In this document: in pieces, positions 38,501-47,115 of the stretch
Numbering within the stretch: position 1 is the stretch's first letter
Layout: each line of letters begins with the position of its first letter
Origin: Microcoleus sp. FACHB-831
GTDB lineage: Bacteria > Cyanobacteriota > Cyanobacteriia > Cyanobacteriales > FACHB-T130
Length of the DNA: 64,000 nucleotides
Assembly (NCBI RefSeq): GCF_014695585.1
Contig: NZ_JACJON010000073.1
Span: forward strand, 62,001-126,000
Direction: 5' to 3'
Position numbers and translations under genes: made by a program
The notes under the pieces: model-generated
What the model was told of the DNA's origin: nothing
Seen by the model: only the letters and a program-made list of their open reading frames with translations
Database searches by the model: none

Positions 38501-38760
38501 CGTCATCTTCTACAGGGCTTGCCAAGCCGATAACGAATGTAGCAGCGCTACCTAATTCAATGCCAGCACCCAGCGCAATAGGGCAATCCAACCAGGTTAA
38601 TTCACCTAGTCAAGGGGGGCAATCCACTCAATCTTCAGACCCAAGCCAAGTGCCAGAACCCACCAAAATGTTCGGCAATATTCTAGGGCTTTTGTTGTTA
38701 GGAATTTACTTTGGCTGGAAGCGGCTGATGGGATTGAAAAACTCTACACCCCGCCATTAA
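35542..38760 (+). CDS. Ser/Thr kinase-VIT-VWA chimera with PEP-CTERM-like sorting signal
   Basis: A 1072-residue protein. An N-terminal four-Cys zinc ribbon (CYCLNPAC, CQNCGSKL) precedes a full protein kinase domain (about 48-320) with IGQGGFGRTF, HRDIKPEN near 176 and DFGAAKY near 196. A membrane helix follows (about 332-352). A VIT domain (about 374-500) and a VWA domain (about 640-815) with MIDAS motif DTSGS come next, then a Gln/Ser/Pro-rich linker. The end has VPEP at 1037-1040, a hydrophobic helix and basic WKR, which is the layout of a PEP-CTERM signal. The stop overlaps that of the convergent cyanoexosortase-associated gene. The likely picture is a cytoplasmic kinase with an exported adhesive part processed by exosortase. 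Confidence 0.88.
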   Translation: MTTLPPQENTTQNRNQCYCLNPACEHPENDRNAETCQNCGSKLLLQDRYRAIALIGQGGFGRTFRAIDESSPSQPYCAIKQFFPQQQGTSNTEKAAELFRKEATRLESLGKHPRIPKLLAYFEQDQRQYLIQEFIDGRNLAEELAEEGPFDETKIRQLLNDLLPILRVVHSHQVIHRDIKPENIIRRRADGSLFLVDFGAAKYTTETTLGRTGTVIGSAAFTAPEQVRGKAVFASDLYSLGVTCIHLLTQIPPFDLFDGSEDAWVWRHYLRQTPNGARGKKARKSGASVSLQLGNILDKMLQSATNKRYHSADEVLQDLNSTPIPVASFEIKKKWLVAGAVLVLGFAGVRYLVSPVTQMVTQQSDERSHSQQSGLFAEVDGKQQVFPLQHTEVMAKVAGNVSRVEVTQTFTNPFKEPLEAVYKFPLPEDAAVDDMEIKVGDRIIRGLIKKREEAKQIYQQAKEQGKTAGLLEQERDNIFTQSLANIKPGEKIDVTIRYTNSLKFEKGDYEFVFPMVVAPRYISNNGDNSNVANASTINPPVESGGNIAGQDIGVTVEIEAGVQVSNVRSTSHQIRTTKDGRILRVELAKQDTIPNKDLILRYQVAGKETQSTVLADADERGGHFATYLIPAVQYQTNEIVPKDVVFLMDTSGSQSGDPLVKSKELMRRFINGLNPQDTFTIIDFADSTTQLSPTPLRNTPENRDKALSYIERLQADGGTELLNGINTVVNFPPAPQGRLRSVVLITDGLVGDDVRAIATVQKNLKPGNRLYSFGVGSSVNRFLIERLAEEGRGTAKVVRQDEPTQEVAEKFFQQINSPVLTNIEVSWQGSGASPAIYPLKPADVFANQPVVLFGRKQDRSNGTLKISGIAAGGKRYEKTIPVNFDSAGNAAIAQLWGRARIKELMKQMYQGETSSGVKDVTDTALAYRLLSKYTAFVAVTEEVRVDPNNTRKMQVPVENPDGMRGDTTSRKNANQPQLSPAKTAKKTSSSTGLAKPITNVAALPNSMPAPSAIGQSNQVNSPSQGGQSTQSSDPSQVPEPTKMFGNILGLLLLGIYFGWKRLMGLKNSTPRH

Positions 38761-39464
38761 ATCATAATTACTAGGGTGGGCAATACCCATCCTACTAATT
38801 TGTATTGCCACCATTGATACCAAGGAACCCAGGCTTGTTCTAAAGTTTGATATGCATTTTCTACAGCAGAATAATCTTTTAGGGGTATCGACAAATGCGC
38901 CCATAAACAACGCATATCTCGCAGTTCTGCGCGACCTAGCAACCAGGGAATTAAGCGGCTCAAGCGCACATCGTAAATAATACGATTGTTCCTAAACTGT
39001 TCATCCGTGACTGTACTACCGCCACGCGGGTTAATACAGGCGCTAAGATAGGCTCGTTCGCTATGAACAAAAAGGCTATAGAAGCCTATTCCTTGTTGTT
39101 GGCGTAAGATGGGTACAATTTTATCCGTGTAGTTGGGGATATTTTTATAGGTTTTTATTAAGCCTTTGATATCACCGTTTGTATTAGCAAGATAGCGCAT
39201 TTCAATATCTAGGAACCAATCCTTCTGACTGTAGCGATATTGCCTTCCAGAAATGTATTTAGTAAGCTTTTCTGTAGTTTGATTAATTAGGGGGCTGCTT
39301 GCTAAAGCCTGCCAGCCAGGTAAAGATATTGTTGTGGGAAAAACGAATTCTGAAGGGGCGCGATCGCTTACGCTAGGATATAAAATTGAATTCCCCAAAA
39401 CCGCCAGTACACCGCCAAAAATTGCAGCCACCAGCCAAATCCTGATTTTATCCCAACGTTTCAT
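38757..39464 (-). CDS. Cyanoexosortase A system-associated protein
   Basis: A 235-residue protein with an N-terminal membrane anchor (IWLVAAIFGGVLAVLGNSI), a periplasmic domain with GWQ, YRYSQ and RGGSTVT motifs, and a C-terminal hydrophobic helix. The pattern matches the family always found next to cyanoexosortase A (TIGR04153 type), and gene order agrees. Its biochemical role is unknown; by analogy with EpsI-like partners it may assist the sorting reaction. It lies 91 bases downstream of the exosortase gene, and its stop codon overlaps that of the kinase-VWA gene. Confidence 0.8.
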   Translation of the reverse strand: MKRWDKIRIWLVAAIFGGVLAVLGNSILYPSVSDRAPSEFVFPTTISLPGWQALASSPLINQTTEKLTKYISGRQYRYSQKDWFLDIEMRYLANTNGDIKGLIKTYKNIPNYTDKIVPILRQQQGIGFYSLFVHSERAYLSACINPRGGSTVTDEQFRNNRIIYDVRLSRLIPWLLGRAELRDMRCLWAHLSIPLKDYSAVENAYQTLEQAWVPWYQWWQYKLVGWVLPTLVIMI

Positions 39465-39555
39465 GGTGTTTATACTAATATAATAAGTATCTCTTCATAA
39501 TTAGAAATTTTCTACTTTGATTACCCCTATCTATTTAGGGTATTTGCTGTCATCA

Positions 39556-40392
39556 CTATGCAATATTGCTTCGATTTATATTGGATTTTTGTAAAATAAA
39601 AATATGACAGAATAACCCGAAAACCATGACACTAATCATAGAAAATATTACCGAGCCATCCCCTTTATGCCAGTAGTCAAATGCATTTTGATTAGATAAC
39701 GCTACTAAAATAGCCATAAGAGCAACACGCACACCATTAACTACAAATCCCAGCAGCGCAGCCACAAAAGTAATTAATATCTTTTGCCTTGAGTTAGTGG
39801 GAAACAGCACTAAAAAGATAAATGCAAATCCCACTAATTGAAGCATAAGCCCCGTACCGGAACAGCCAGCGTATACCTCTATCGCTCCTGTTGGTAGACT
39901 GACTAGCAGACCTTGGCGGGATACTTGAAATCCTAAAACCCAAAGCACAAAAGCTGCGAATTTAGCTGTTAATTCAGATATATCAAACTGGAATAACCAG
40001 CCTTGAGCTATGGCTAGAAAACAGAGGATGCTAAGTTCCTGCCAATATTGCTTTAACCCTTTAAAACCCGAAGCTACGAGGCTCAAACCTAATATTGAAA
40101 TGAAAGGTGAGATGCGGACGAAAGAGTCTTGGCTAGATAAGTGTATAGCCTTGAAAAAAATTAAAATAATCAGCGATGCACCAAAAAAAGTAGAAAAAAT
40201 ACCACTTTCTAGATTTAAGCGATCGCGTTTTTTCCAAAGTAAGGACAATACAGCAATCCAAAATAAAACGCTAGCCCCCAACAGGTCATTATCTCCAATT
40301 CTCATCGTCAAATGGAGATGAAGAGCAATTAAGCCTGCTGCTATACCCAAAAGCCATAATTTCAACTCTTTGACAAGTTTTAGGCCGCTCAT
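39556..40392 (-). CDS. Cyanoexosortase A
   Basis: A 278-residue integral membrane protein with about eight helices. The exosortase catalytic set is visible: Cys177 in YAGCSGTG, Arg222 in NGVRVA, and His242 in WHKGDGS. Exosortases are thought to recognise PEP-CTERM tails at the outer face of the inner membrane and cleave or transfer the substrate. The family (cyanosortase A, TIGR03763 type) is restricted to cyanobacteria. It lies 40 bases downstream of aat and upstream of its partner gene, so an operon is possible. Confidence 0.88.
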   Translation of the reverse strand: MSGLKLVKELKLWLLGIAAGLIALHLHLTMRIGDNDLLGASVLFWIAVLSLLWKKRDRLNLESGIFSTFFGASLIILIFFKAIHLSSQDSFVRISPFISILGLSLVASGFKGLKQYWQELSILCFLAIAQGWLFQFDISELTAKFAAFVLWVLGFQVSRQGLLVSLPTGAIEVYAGCSGTGLMLQLVGFAFIFLVLFPTNSRQKILITFVAALLGFVVNGVRVALMAILVALSNQNAFDYWHKGDGSVIFSMISVMVFGLFCHIFILQKSNINRSNIA

Positions 40393-40432
40393 TATTAGGT
40401 AATAAATTTAATCTGCCATAATGATAGGCTAG

Positions 40433-41011
40433 CTAATCTAAAAAACAATGGCTTTCTAAGGCTTGCCGCAACAGAACTTCATATTGAATATCGTCAACTA
40501 TGTAAGCTCCAAAACGTTCGAGGTGGGGATTCATCATTTGGGCATCGAAAAAAACAAACTGGCGCGATCGCAATCTCTCCACCAACTTCACCATCGCTAC
40601 CTTCGACCCCTCTGGAATTCTATAAAACATCGACTCGCCAATAAAAGCACCGCCGATAACAATTCCTAAAATTCCCCCAGCCAGTTCATCACCTTGCCAA
40701 GTCTCAAAACTATACGCCCAACCAGCTTGATTAAGCGCCAAGTAAATTTCCTTTAACTCCGGCGAAATCCAGGTTGTTTCCCTGTCAGCACACCCAGCGA
40801 CAACGCCCTTAAAGTCTTTATTCACAGCAACGCTAAAACGCTCCTGGTTGATAACGCGCCGCAGTGACTTCGGATAGCGAAAGCTGTCGTCTAAGGGAAC
40901 CAGCGCCCGTCTGCGACTGGAATACCATCCCAAGCCTTCGCTTTCCTCATCAGCCATCAGGAAGTAGCCTTGGGCATACCCCTGGATAATAGTAGGAACG
41001 TCAAACTGCAT
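40433..41011 (-). CDS. aat: Leucyl/phenylalanyl-tRNA-protein transferase
   Basis: A 192-residue enzyme that adds Leu or Phe from aminoacyl-tRNA to N-terminal Arg or Lys of proteins, marking them for ClpS-ClpAP degradation (N-end rule). Family motifs are [13 protein letters not shown] near residue 27, [19 protein letters not shown], and [12 protein letters not shown] with [12 protein letters not shown]. Length suits the short cyanobacterial form. It precedes the cyanoexosortase gene by 40 bases. Confidence 0.9.
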   Translation of the reverse strand: MQFDVPTIIQGYAQGYFLMADEESEGLGWYSSRRRALVPLDDSFRYPKSLRRVINQERFSVAVNKDFKGVVAGCADRETTWISPELKEIYLALNQAGWAYSFETWQGDELAGGILGIVIGGAFIGESMFYRIPEGSKVAMVKLVERLRSRQFVFFDAQMMNPHLERFGAYIVDDIQYEVLLRQALESHCFLD

Positions 41012-41088
41012 TAATTAGTTTGTGAAGCGATTATGTACTTTATCTTATTCACGGTAAGCTTTTAACTAATAGCTGAATGCTAGATACT

Positions 41089-41418
41089 ATGTCACAACCT
41101 ATCCCACCGATTACGCTACCACCAGTTGAGAATCCTCAGCAGGAGGGTGAATGGTTGCGAGACGCCTTACATAGGTGGCTCGATACAGAATTTATCCCAG
41201 AAGCCGTTAACGAGCAAATTGCCGCGCGAGCGTCCCAGATTTTTGTCCGACAGCGCATGGAAGGGGAAAATGACCTGGGTTCGCTCGTAATTGCAATTTT
41301 GATGGAAATGAAGTCGTTTGACTTTCGAGAGAGTTTTTATAGCGAGTTTGCGATCGCCAATGCGGTCAGCGATCTAATTTTAGATAGTCTTGGCGTAGAT
41401 CGCTGCTGCGGCCAGTAA
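41089..41418 (+). CDS. Conserved cyanobacterial hypothetical protein
   Basis: A 109-residue acidic, helical protein (GEWLRDALHRWLDTEFIPEAVNEQIAARASQIFVRQRM, later ILMEMKSFDFRESFYSEFAIANAVSDLI). No catalytic motif, membrane segment or signal peptide is visible. Another ATG at 41077 adds four residues; neither has a clear ribosome site. The pattern looks like a protein conserved in cyanobacteria, but I cannot assign a function. It diverges from aat and converges on rpsN. Confidence 0.6.
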   Translation: MSQPIPPITLPPVENPQQEGEWLRDALHRWLDTEFIPEAVNEQIAARASQIFVRQRMEGENDLGSLVIAILMEMKSFDFRESFYSEFAIANAVSDLILDSLGVDRCCGQ

Positions 41419-41431
41419 TACATTTAAGTTT

Positions 41432-41452
41432 GAGTTTTGAGTTTTGAGTTTT
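41432..41452. repeat. Heptanucleotide tandem repeat (3 units)
   Basis: GAGTTTT repeated three times, preceded by a partial unit, in the spacer between the convergent hypothetical gene and rpsN. Degenerate relatives (AACTCATAACTCA) follow. Confidence 0.8.
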
Positions 41453-41497
41453 GAATTAACTCAGAACTCGTAACCCATAACTCATAACTTTCTTGTT

Positions 41498-41800
41498 CTA
41501 CCAGCTGGACTTGACCACACCCGGTAACAAACCTTGGTGTGCCCATTCCCGCATGACGTTGCGAGAAAGACCGAAATCGCTGTATACGCCTCTGGGACGC
41601 CCTGTCACCCAGCAGCGATTCCGCAGTCTGGTTCTAGCACTGTTGCGTGGTAGTTGTTGTATTTGACGGTGAATAGCCAGCTTCTGTTGTTGGGAAGTAG
41701 CACTATCAAATTGGTCTTGCAATTCTGCCCGCTGATCGGCATACTTCTCTACAAGCTTCTGGCGTTTCTTCTCACGCTCGATCATGCTCTTTTTAGCCAT
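41498..41800 (-). CDS. rpsN: 30S ribosomal protein S14
   Basis: A 100-residue protein starting at the ATG at 41800 ([20 protein letters not shown]). The C-terminal [23 protein letters not shown] is the S14 signature. It is the zinc-independent long form, since only one Cys is present in that region. The upstream extension to 41857 is not credible. It follows nth on the same strand. Confidence 0.95.
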   Translation of the reverse strand: MAKKSMIEREKKRQKLVEKYADQRAELQDQFDSATSQQQKLAIHRQIQQLPRNSARTRLRNRCWVTGRPRGVYSDFGLSRNVMREWAHQGLLPGVVKSSW

Positions 41801-41865
41801 GATTGTTAGTTTCCACAAATAAAGACACCATTCTCCATTGTATCCCAATGCCATCAACTGGAAAC

Positions 41866-42582
41866 TTATAAAGAAATTTCCAAAGTTTGACGCGAGGTTG
41901 TGATGCTGAGATTAGCTAAATTCTCCTCAGACAAATCCGCAGAAGGACATAAATCTGCAAGCACGCAAGCGTAGCACTCCGGTTTGCGAGCCTTACAAAC
42001 TGCCCGACCGTGATAAACCAATCGAATCGACCAGTTTTCCCAATCTGGCTGCGGCAAAAGCCGCATTAAATCTCGCTCCACCCGCACGGGGTCAGTTTCT
42101 TCTGTCAAACCCAGACGGTAGCTAAGTCGTTTTACGTGAGTATCTACCGTCACCCCCTGATGGATATCGTAAGCATGACCAAGAACGACATTAGCTGTCT
42201 TACGCGCCACACCAGGCAATTCAAGGAGCAATTCCATTCTTTTTGGCACTTGTCCGCCAAATTTATCCACAATTAGGCGACAGGCAGCTTGAATGTTTTT
42301 TCCCTTGTTGCGATAAAAACCAGTGGAACGGATCAGATTTTGTAACTCTTCTAAGTCCGCACCAGCGAAAGCCGCTGCATCGGGAAACTGGGCAAACAAC
42401 TCGGGCGTAACCTGATTCACCCGCTCATCGGTACACTGAGCAGACAAAATTGTTGCTACCAGCAGTTGCACTGGGGTTTCATAGTTCAACGTACAGGGAG
42501 CCTCTGGATAGAGTCGCTTGAGGCGAATCAAAATCTCCAGAGCGCGTTGTTTCTTAACCGACCACTTACGAGTAATGCTCAC
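41866..42582 (-). CDS. nth: Endonuclease III
   Basis: A 238-residue base-excision repair glycosylase/AP lyase for oxidised pyrimidines. The helix-hairpin-helix [12 protein letters not shown] contains the catalytic Lys128, VDTHV contains Asp147, and a C-terminal [4Fe-4S] cluster is bound by Cys196, 203, 206 and 212 (C-X6-C-X2-C-X5-C). The GTG start overlaps the rseP stop by four bases (GTGA), indicating translational coupling. Confidence 0.94.
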   Translation of the reverse strand: MSITRKWSVKKQRALEILIRLKRLYPEAPCTLNYETPVQLLVATILSAQCTDERVNQVTPELFAQFPDAAAFAGADLEELQNLIRSTGFYRNKGKNIQAACRLIVDKFGGQVPKRMELLLELPGVARKTANVVLGHAYDIHQGVTVDTHVKRLSYRLGLTEETDPVRVERDLMRLLPQPDWENWSIRLVYHGRAVCKARKPECYACVLADLCPSADLSEENLANLSITTSRQTLEISL

Positions 42583-43670
42583 CGAAATAACTTCTGTACC
42601 CCTTCCAGATTGGCAGTATCGCGGAAAATCAGAAAAATTCCTAGCCCCAACAACAGCATCAGCCCAGTCTGCATTACACCATCTTGAATGCGGGTCGGCA
42701 GGGGCTTGCCGCGCAGACCCTCAACCAGCAGAAAAGCTAACTGTCCGCCATCAAGCGCTGGCAGGGGCAGAATGTTAATGACAGCCAAGTTGATACTAAT
42801 AACTGCTGCAAAATACAGCAGGCTCAGAGTGTTAGACTCGGCTAATTTTGCGCCCGCCTCTACGATCGCAACAGGCCCGCTGACCTGGCTGGCGGTTTCT
42901 GTGAAGTTTGTAATTAACTTACCAAAGCCTTCAACCGTAGCCACAAATATCTGCTGGAATTGTTCAGCTCCCAGAGCAAAAGCCTCGCCTATATTTTGGG
43001 GGCGACGATATATACTTTTGCCATTAGCACTCAATTGCACCCCAATACGTCCTTGTCCGTCTGCTCCTAGTTCCGGTCTGACGCGCAGCGAAAGTTTTTG
43101 GCTGTCGCGTTCAATGTTCAGGTCTATTGGCTTGTTGGGATGAGTTTGAATTTCTTTCATCAGGGACGGACGCGCCTGCTCAGAAGCCGGAAGATCCTTC
43201 CCATTTACAGCGAGAATTAAATCCCCTGATTTAATCCCAGCTTGGGCGGCGGGTGTGTTTTCTGAGATTACCTGCCCAACATAAACACCAGGCTGATAGT
43301 TAAACCCTGAAGGTATGCCAACGATACCGGAATGAACCACAAGAACAAAGTAAGCAAATATTAGATTGGCAATTACCCCAGCGCTGATAACGATCGCTCG
43401 GTCGAGGACGGGGCGGTTGCGTAGCAGATTGGGGTCATCGGCAGGGATGTCGCTCTCTGGGTCATCATCGGGAAAGCCGACAAAGCCGCCTAGCGGAAAG
43501 GCTCGGAGGGCATACTCTGTTTCTGGCCCTTGATACTTCCACAGAATTGGCCCGAATCCAAGGGAGAAGCGATTGGCATAAATTCCTTGAAGACGAGCTG
43601 CCATAAAATGGCCTAGCTCATGCACCAGGATGAGGAGGGCTAAAACTGCGATCGCCGCCAAAACATTCAT
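42579..43670 (-). CDS. rseP: RIP-type site-2 metalloprotease (RseP family)
   Basis: A 363-residue intramembrane protease. The zinc site HELGH is at residues 17-21 in the first helix. A PDZ domain lies about 125-200 (AAQAGIKSGDLILAVNG), and a C-terminal helix carries the LPLPALDGGQLAF motif. Such enzymes cut anti-sigma factors or other membrane substrates; the target here is unknown. It lies 63 bases after serS and overlaps nth by four bases. Confidence 0.93.
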   Translation of the reverse strand: MNVLAAIAVLALLILVHELGHFMAARLQGIYANRFSLGFGPILWKYQGPETEYALRAFPLGGFVGFPDDDPESDIPADDPNLLRNRPVLDRAIVISAGVIANLIFAYFVLVVHSGIVGIPSGFNYQPGVYVGQVISENTPAAQAGIKSGDLILAVNGKDLPASEQARPSLMKEIQTHPNKPIDLNIERDSQKLSLRVRPELGADGQGRIGVQLSANGKSIYRRPQNIGEAFALGAEQFQQIFVATVEGFGKLITNFTETASQVSGPVAIVEAGAKLAESNTLSLLYFAAVISINLAVINILPLPALDGGQLAFLLVEGLRGKPLPTRIQDGVMQTGLMLLLGLGIFLIFRDTANLEGVQKLFR

Positions 43671-43733
43671 AGTTAAGTATTTATTGCTACTGAGCTACAC
43701 ACTTCTTCATTTTAGAGCGTGCAGTCAGTAAGC

Positions 43734-45017
43734 TTACAGAACCTCTCGCCCCAAGTAAGGTTGCAGCGCTTCTGGTATCCTCACACTTCCATCGGGTTGT
43801 TGATAGTTTTCCAGTATTGCCGACATCGTGCGCCCCACTGCCAATCCAGAACCATTGAGGGTGTGTACGAACTGCGTGCCCTTCTTCCCAGCTTCTTTAA
43901 AGCGGATGCTGCCGCGCCGCGCCTGAAAATCCATAAAGTTGGAGCAGCTCGATATTTCCCGATATTTTCCAGTTGAGGGCAGCCATACTTCTAGGTCGTA
44001 GCACTTGGCAGCACCAAAGCCCAAATCTCCGGTACATAACTCGATCGCCCGATATGGCAACTTCAATTCTTGTAAAATCGCCTCAGCATTCCCCACTAAC
44101 TGCTGATGCTCTTGCTCTGAAGTGCTGGGATGAACAATTTTAACTAACTCGACTTTGTTAAATTGGTGCAGTCGGATTAATCCCCGCGTGTCTCGCCCGT
44201 AGCTACCAGCTTCTCGACGAAAGCAGGGAGTATAGGCACAGTGATAGATGGGCAACTGCGACGCTTCTAAAATTTCATCCCGGTAGAGGTTAGTTACTGG
44301 GACTTCAGCAGTGGGAGCGAGCCAGAGGTCATCCTGGTCGCATTTGAAGCTTTCTTCGGCAAATTTGGGCAGTTGACCCGTAGCTGTGAGTGACTGGCTG
44401 TTGATGAGAAACGGGGGAATGACTTCGGTGTAGCCAGCTTTGATTTGCCTGTCGAGCATGAAGCTGATTAAAGCTCTTTCGAGGGCAGCACCAGCACCGA
44501 TGAGAGTTACAAACCGGGTTTGAGCAACTTTAACAGCGCGATCGAAGTTTAAAATCCCTAGTTTTTCACCAATTTCATAATGAGGGAGAATTGTAGCGCT
44601 CTGGGGTATGTATTCGTCACCCCAGCGGCGTACTTCAACATTTTCCTCTTCACTCTTGCCAATGGGTGTGGACTCGCTGGGCAAGTTAGGGAGTGTTAGG
44701 AGTAAAGCCTCTAATTTAGCTTTGAGGTCTTTTTCCTGCGGTTCTAGTTCGCCAAGCTGGCTTTTGATTTGGTTGCCTTCGTCCCGCAGCGCTTGAATTT
44801 CTGGGGAAGAGGGGTCGCCAAGCTGTTTAATTTTTATACCGACTAATTTGCCAATTTCGTTGCCTCGGGCTTGGAGTTGATTTCGCTTCGCTTCCAGTTC
44901 CCGTTGCTGCTGGTCTAGCTGCAAAATAGGTTGTAGGTCATATTTACCGACGCCGCGACGATCTAGGCGTTCTTGGACTGCTTGTGGATTTTCTCTTATT
45001 TGCTTGAGGTCTAGCAC
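43734..45017 (-). CDS. serS: Seryl-tRNA synthetase
   Basis: A 427-residue class II synthetase. The N-terminal coiled-coil arm (residues 25-105) contacts tRNA-Ser. Motif 2 is [18 protein letters not shown], and motif 3 is [15 protein letters not shown]. It charges tRNA-Ser with serine. The start codon is GTG ([10 protein letters not shown]). It leads a serS-rseP-nth-rpsN gene cluster with short gaps. Confidence 0.96.
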   Translation of the reverse strand: MLDLKQIRENPQAVQERLDRRGVGKYDLQPILQLDQQQRELEAKRNQLQARGNEIGKLVGIKIKQLGDPSSPEIQALRDEGNQIKSQLGELEPQEKDLKAKLEALLLTLPNLPSESTPIGKSEEENVEVRRWGDEYIPQSATILPHYEIGEKLGILNFDRAVKVAQTRFVTLIGAGAALERALISFMLDRQIKAGYTEVIPPFLINSQSLTATGQLPKFAEESFKCDQDDLWLAPTAEVPVTNLYRDEILEASQLPIYHCAYTPCFRREAGSYGRDTRGLIRLHQFNKVELVKIVHPSTSEQEHQQLVGNAEAILQELKLPYRAIELCTGDLGFGAAKCYDLEVWLPSTGKYREISSCSNFMDFQARRGSIRFKEAGKKGTQFVHTLNGSGLAVGRTMSAILENYQQPDGSVRIPEALQPYLGREVL

Positions 45018-45120
45018 ACATTCTCCCAGCTGTTGCTGCCAATAAATCAGGATATCACTGCGATCGCGTTATGGGTAATTTGGCATGAGGGATGGGGCAT
45101 GGGGAACTGAGTTTTGAGCA

Positions 45121-45142
45121 GAGGCGCAGACAACTGCGCCTC
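45121..45142. terminator. Hairpin between DUF3611 gene and serS
   Basis: Perfect 9-bp stem GAGGCGCAG/CTGCGCCTC with a 4-base loop, 63 bases past the DUF3611 stop. It lacks a strong T-tract on the minus strand. Confidence 0.5.
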
Positions 45143-45204
45143 CGGTTTTGAGTTTAATCTGCACTACTCCCCTACTCCACTACCCCTCTGCTCCCCCTCT
45201 CGCC

Positions 45205-45795
45205 TTACTGTTTGGCGATGCGATTCATAAGCCAAATTGACGCTGCGATTCCGGCAAAGTGAGCGGTAATGGTGTGGGTGTTCGCCAGCACAACAAGGAT
45301 ATCCAGCGGTTGAATTAGGCGGTTGATAGATTGGGGGTCTAAGAGTTGCACACCTTGAGGTTGGGACAAAGACTTGGCTACTAGAGCGCCTGTGATGGCT
45401 TGTGCACCCACAATGTTAAGTAACATTCCCACCAAACTCACAACCAATCCAAGCCGCAATACTTGAATGGTGTCTGCCTTTTTAGGGCGGAGGTTGGGAT
45501 TGGGATCTAGCAGCTTGCGAGCGATGACGACGCAACGAAAAGCTTGATAAATACTGAAATACAGCACTAAGAGGCCGCAAACTGCAAAAAAAGTCGCTCC
45601 TCCCGTCCCTGCATTGCTGGCTCCGGTGTTGGCGCTAGGCTGGGCAAACCGAAACGCCCCCACCAAAAAAAGCCCAGTGGCAACAACGGCTAAGACTAAC
45701 TGAAACCAGAAGCCAATCCAGCTTGTTAGTCGCAGGGTGAGGGCAATTCGCTTTAGGGCTGAGGGAACGGTCGGGGTGTCTGTCGTTTCTGGCAT
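45205..45795 (-). CDS. DUF3611 family membrane protein
   Basis: A 196-residue protein with four membrane segments (about 22-50, 68-90, 110-135, 165-190). The family DUF3611 is conserved in cyanobacteria and related to the chloroplast Tic21/PIC1 protein, which has been linked to protein import or iron transport. Sequence features visible are the ALKRIALTLRLTSWIGFW start and a cytoplasmic LLDPNPNLRPKKAD loop. The exact activity is unknown. A perfect 13-bp inverted repeat lies 74-111 bases upstream of the start. Confidence 0.85.
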   Translation of the reverse strand: MPETTDTPTVPSALKRIALTLRLTSWIGFWFQLVLAVVATGLFLVGAFRFAQPSANTGASNAGTGGATFFAVCGLLVLYFSIYQAFRCVVIARKLLDPNPNLRPKKADTIQVLRLGLVVSLVGMLLNIVGAQAITGALVAKSLSQPQGVQLLDPQSINRLIQPLDILVVLANTHTITAHFAGIAASIWLMNRIAKQ

Positions 45796-45868
45796 ATAGA
45801 TCTAAATCTGATGACTGGGTTGTGACGAATGTGTCCAGGCAACAGCTGCTGTTTAAATTGTCGTATTT

Positions 45869-45906
45869 CAAACGTTTATTGCCATCCCTTTGACAATAAA
45901 CGTTTG
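45869..45906. promoter_or_regulatory. Perfect inverted repeat upstream of DUF3611 gene
   Basis: CAAACGTTTATTG and CAATAAACGTTTG are exact reverse complements separated by 12 bases. Position upstream of the DUF3611 start suggests an operator or a leader hairpin. No known regulator site is recognised. Confidence 0.45.
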
Positions 45907-46133
45907 GCAATCTGCTGCTATTGAGGGTGAATTTGGGCAGACAAGCATATTGCAAGCTCTTGACGCCACCCCGAGCAAATTCAACTATGGCCTAAGTCAC
46001 ATAATTTTTTTTTGGGGAGAACTTTTGAAACAATTCTTTCGTCAAACTAAGAATGTAGGCTCCTGATTTACTCAGGCTACCCCTATCATCGCCTGTCATT
46101 ACTTTTTTAAGCCGTTTCGATTGGTGCAGTACG

Positions 46134-46574
46134 ATGGAGTTTTTAGGAACGACACTGAAAAAGCATTTGGCTAACGGTGCTTATGCCGTTGCTCTCGTAT
46201 GTAGTTTGGTGGTCTACCAAAGAACTGTTGTTGACAAGCCGATATCGATAGGCCAAAAATACCAAAGGGCGAACAGCGTCAGTACGCGCAGCATTGCGGC
46301 TATTCCAAGTCACCAAGTCAAGCCCGACAAGGTGAAAAAGCCAATTTTAAAGCAATCTTCTAGCGCTTTGGGTGAAGTCTACCAGGGTTCGTCTCGCTAC
46401 CCCGCCTGGGAGGAATTTTTATCGCACTACCAAATTAAAGACTTACAGGTGCGTAGACAGAGACTGCACGGAGGCGCTGTGCAAACCAAATTTACGATCG
46501 CAGCTTCGTCCCACCAAGGAGCAGTTGTTGTTCTATCTGTTTCAATTCCGGTAGCACACCAATTGGACTTGTAA
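46134..46574 (+). CDS. Hypothetical single-pass membrane protein
   Basis: A 146-residue protein. Residues 12-30 (NGAYAVALVCSLVVYQR) form a single N-terminal membrane helix. A basic linker and a C-terminal beta-rich domain follow (LQVRRQRLHGGAVQTKFTIAAS, GAVVVLSVSIPVA). No family is recognised. It may be a periplasmic anchored protein. It stands alone before the PadR gene. Confidence 0.55.
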   Translation: MEFLGTTLKKHLANGAYAVALVCSLVVYQRTVVDKPISIGQKYQRANSVSTRSIAAIPSHQVKPDKVKKPILKQSSSALGEVYQGSSRYPAWEEFLSHYQIKDLQVRRQRLHGGAVQTKFTIAASSHQGAVVVLSVSIPVAHQLDL

Positions 46575-46755
46575 AATCAGACATCTACTCTGGCTCCCAA
46601 CGCGGATTACAGTGTCTAAAATTAATGGCTGAGGGTGCCTGTGTGCCCGTCACACTGTTTCCTATAAGGTTTCAGGTGGACAAATGCATCGTTAGAATGG
46701 CCAAGACTATCCCACTGAACATGCGTTTGGTTGGGGTGAAAAGCAGGTTAATCAG

Positions 46756-47115
46756 ATGAAATTTGACGATATCTATCAGTTTTTTCAAGACCCTCCTCCG
46801 ACTTATCTCAACAAGGAACTAGCGGCATGTTATGTCCTAGCAGTCTTGTTGCAGGGAGAATCCTACGGGACAGAACTCATAGCGCGACTGGAGAGGGAAT
46901 ACCCAACCTATCGCCTAAGCGACACCGTTCTCTATAGCGCACTCAAGTTTCTTGAAGAGACAGGGGCGATCGCAGGGTACTGGAAAAAAGTCGAAGGAAG
47001 AGGACGCCCCCGTAGGATGTATCAAATCAACTCCACTTGGCAGGATCGCGCTCAGGAACTTGCCGGGCTTTGGCGTGATTATCTAAACAGGGACAGACAA
47101 GTAATTAGCAATTAG
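46756..47115 (+). CDS. PadR family transcriptional regulator
   Basis: A 119-residue winged-helix protein: AACYVLAVLLQGESYGTELIARLE (helices 1-2), LSDTVLYSALKFLEETGAI (recognition helix), and the wing GRGRPRRMYQIN. PadR proteins repress nearby or distant genes and respond to small ligands. No adjacent target is evident. The N-terminal MKFDDIYQFFQDPPPTYLNKEL extension is typical of the cyanobacterial subgroup. Confidence 0.88.
   Translation: MKFDDIYQFFQDPPPTYLNKELAACYVLAVLLQGESYGTELIARLEREYPTYRLSDTVLYSALKFLEETGAIAGYWKKVEGRGRPRRMYQINSTWQDRAQELAGLWRDYLNRDRQVISN

Noticed and set aside
42688-43143. Plus-strand 151-codon frame opposite rseP
   Set aside because: Antisense to conserved rseP sequence; Ser/Pro/Arg-rich as expected for a shadow.
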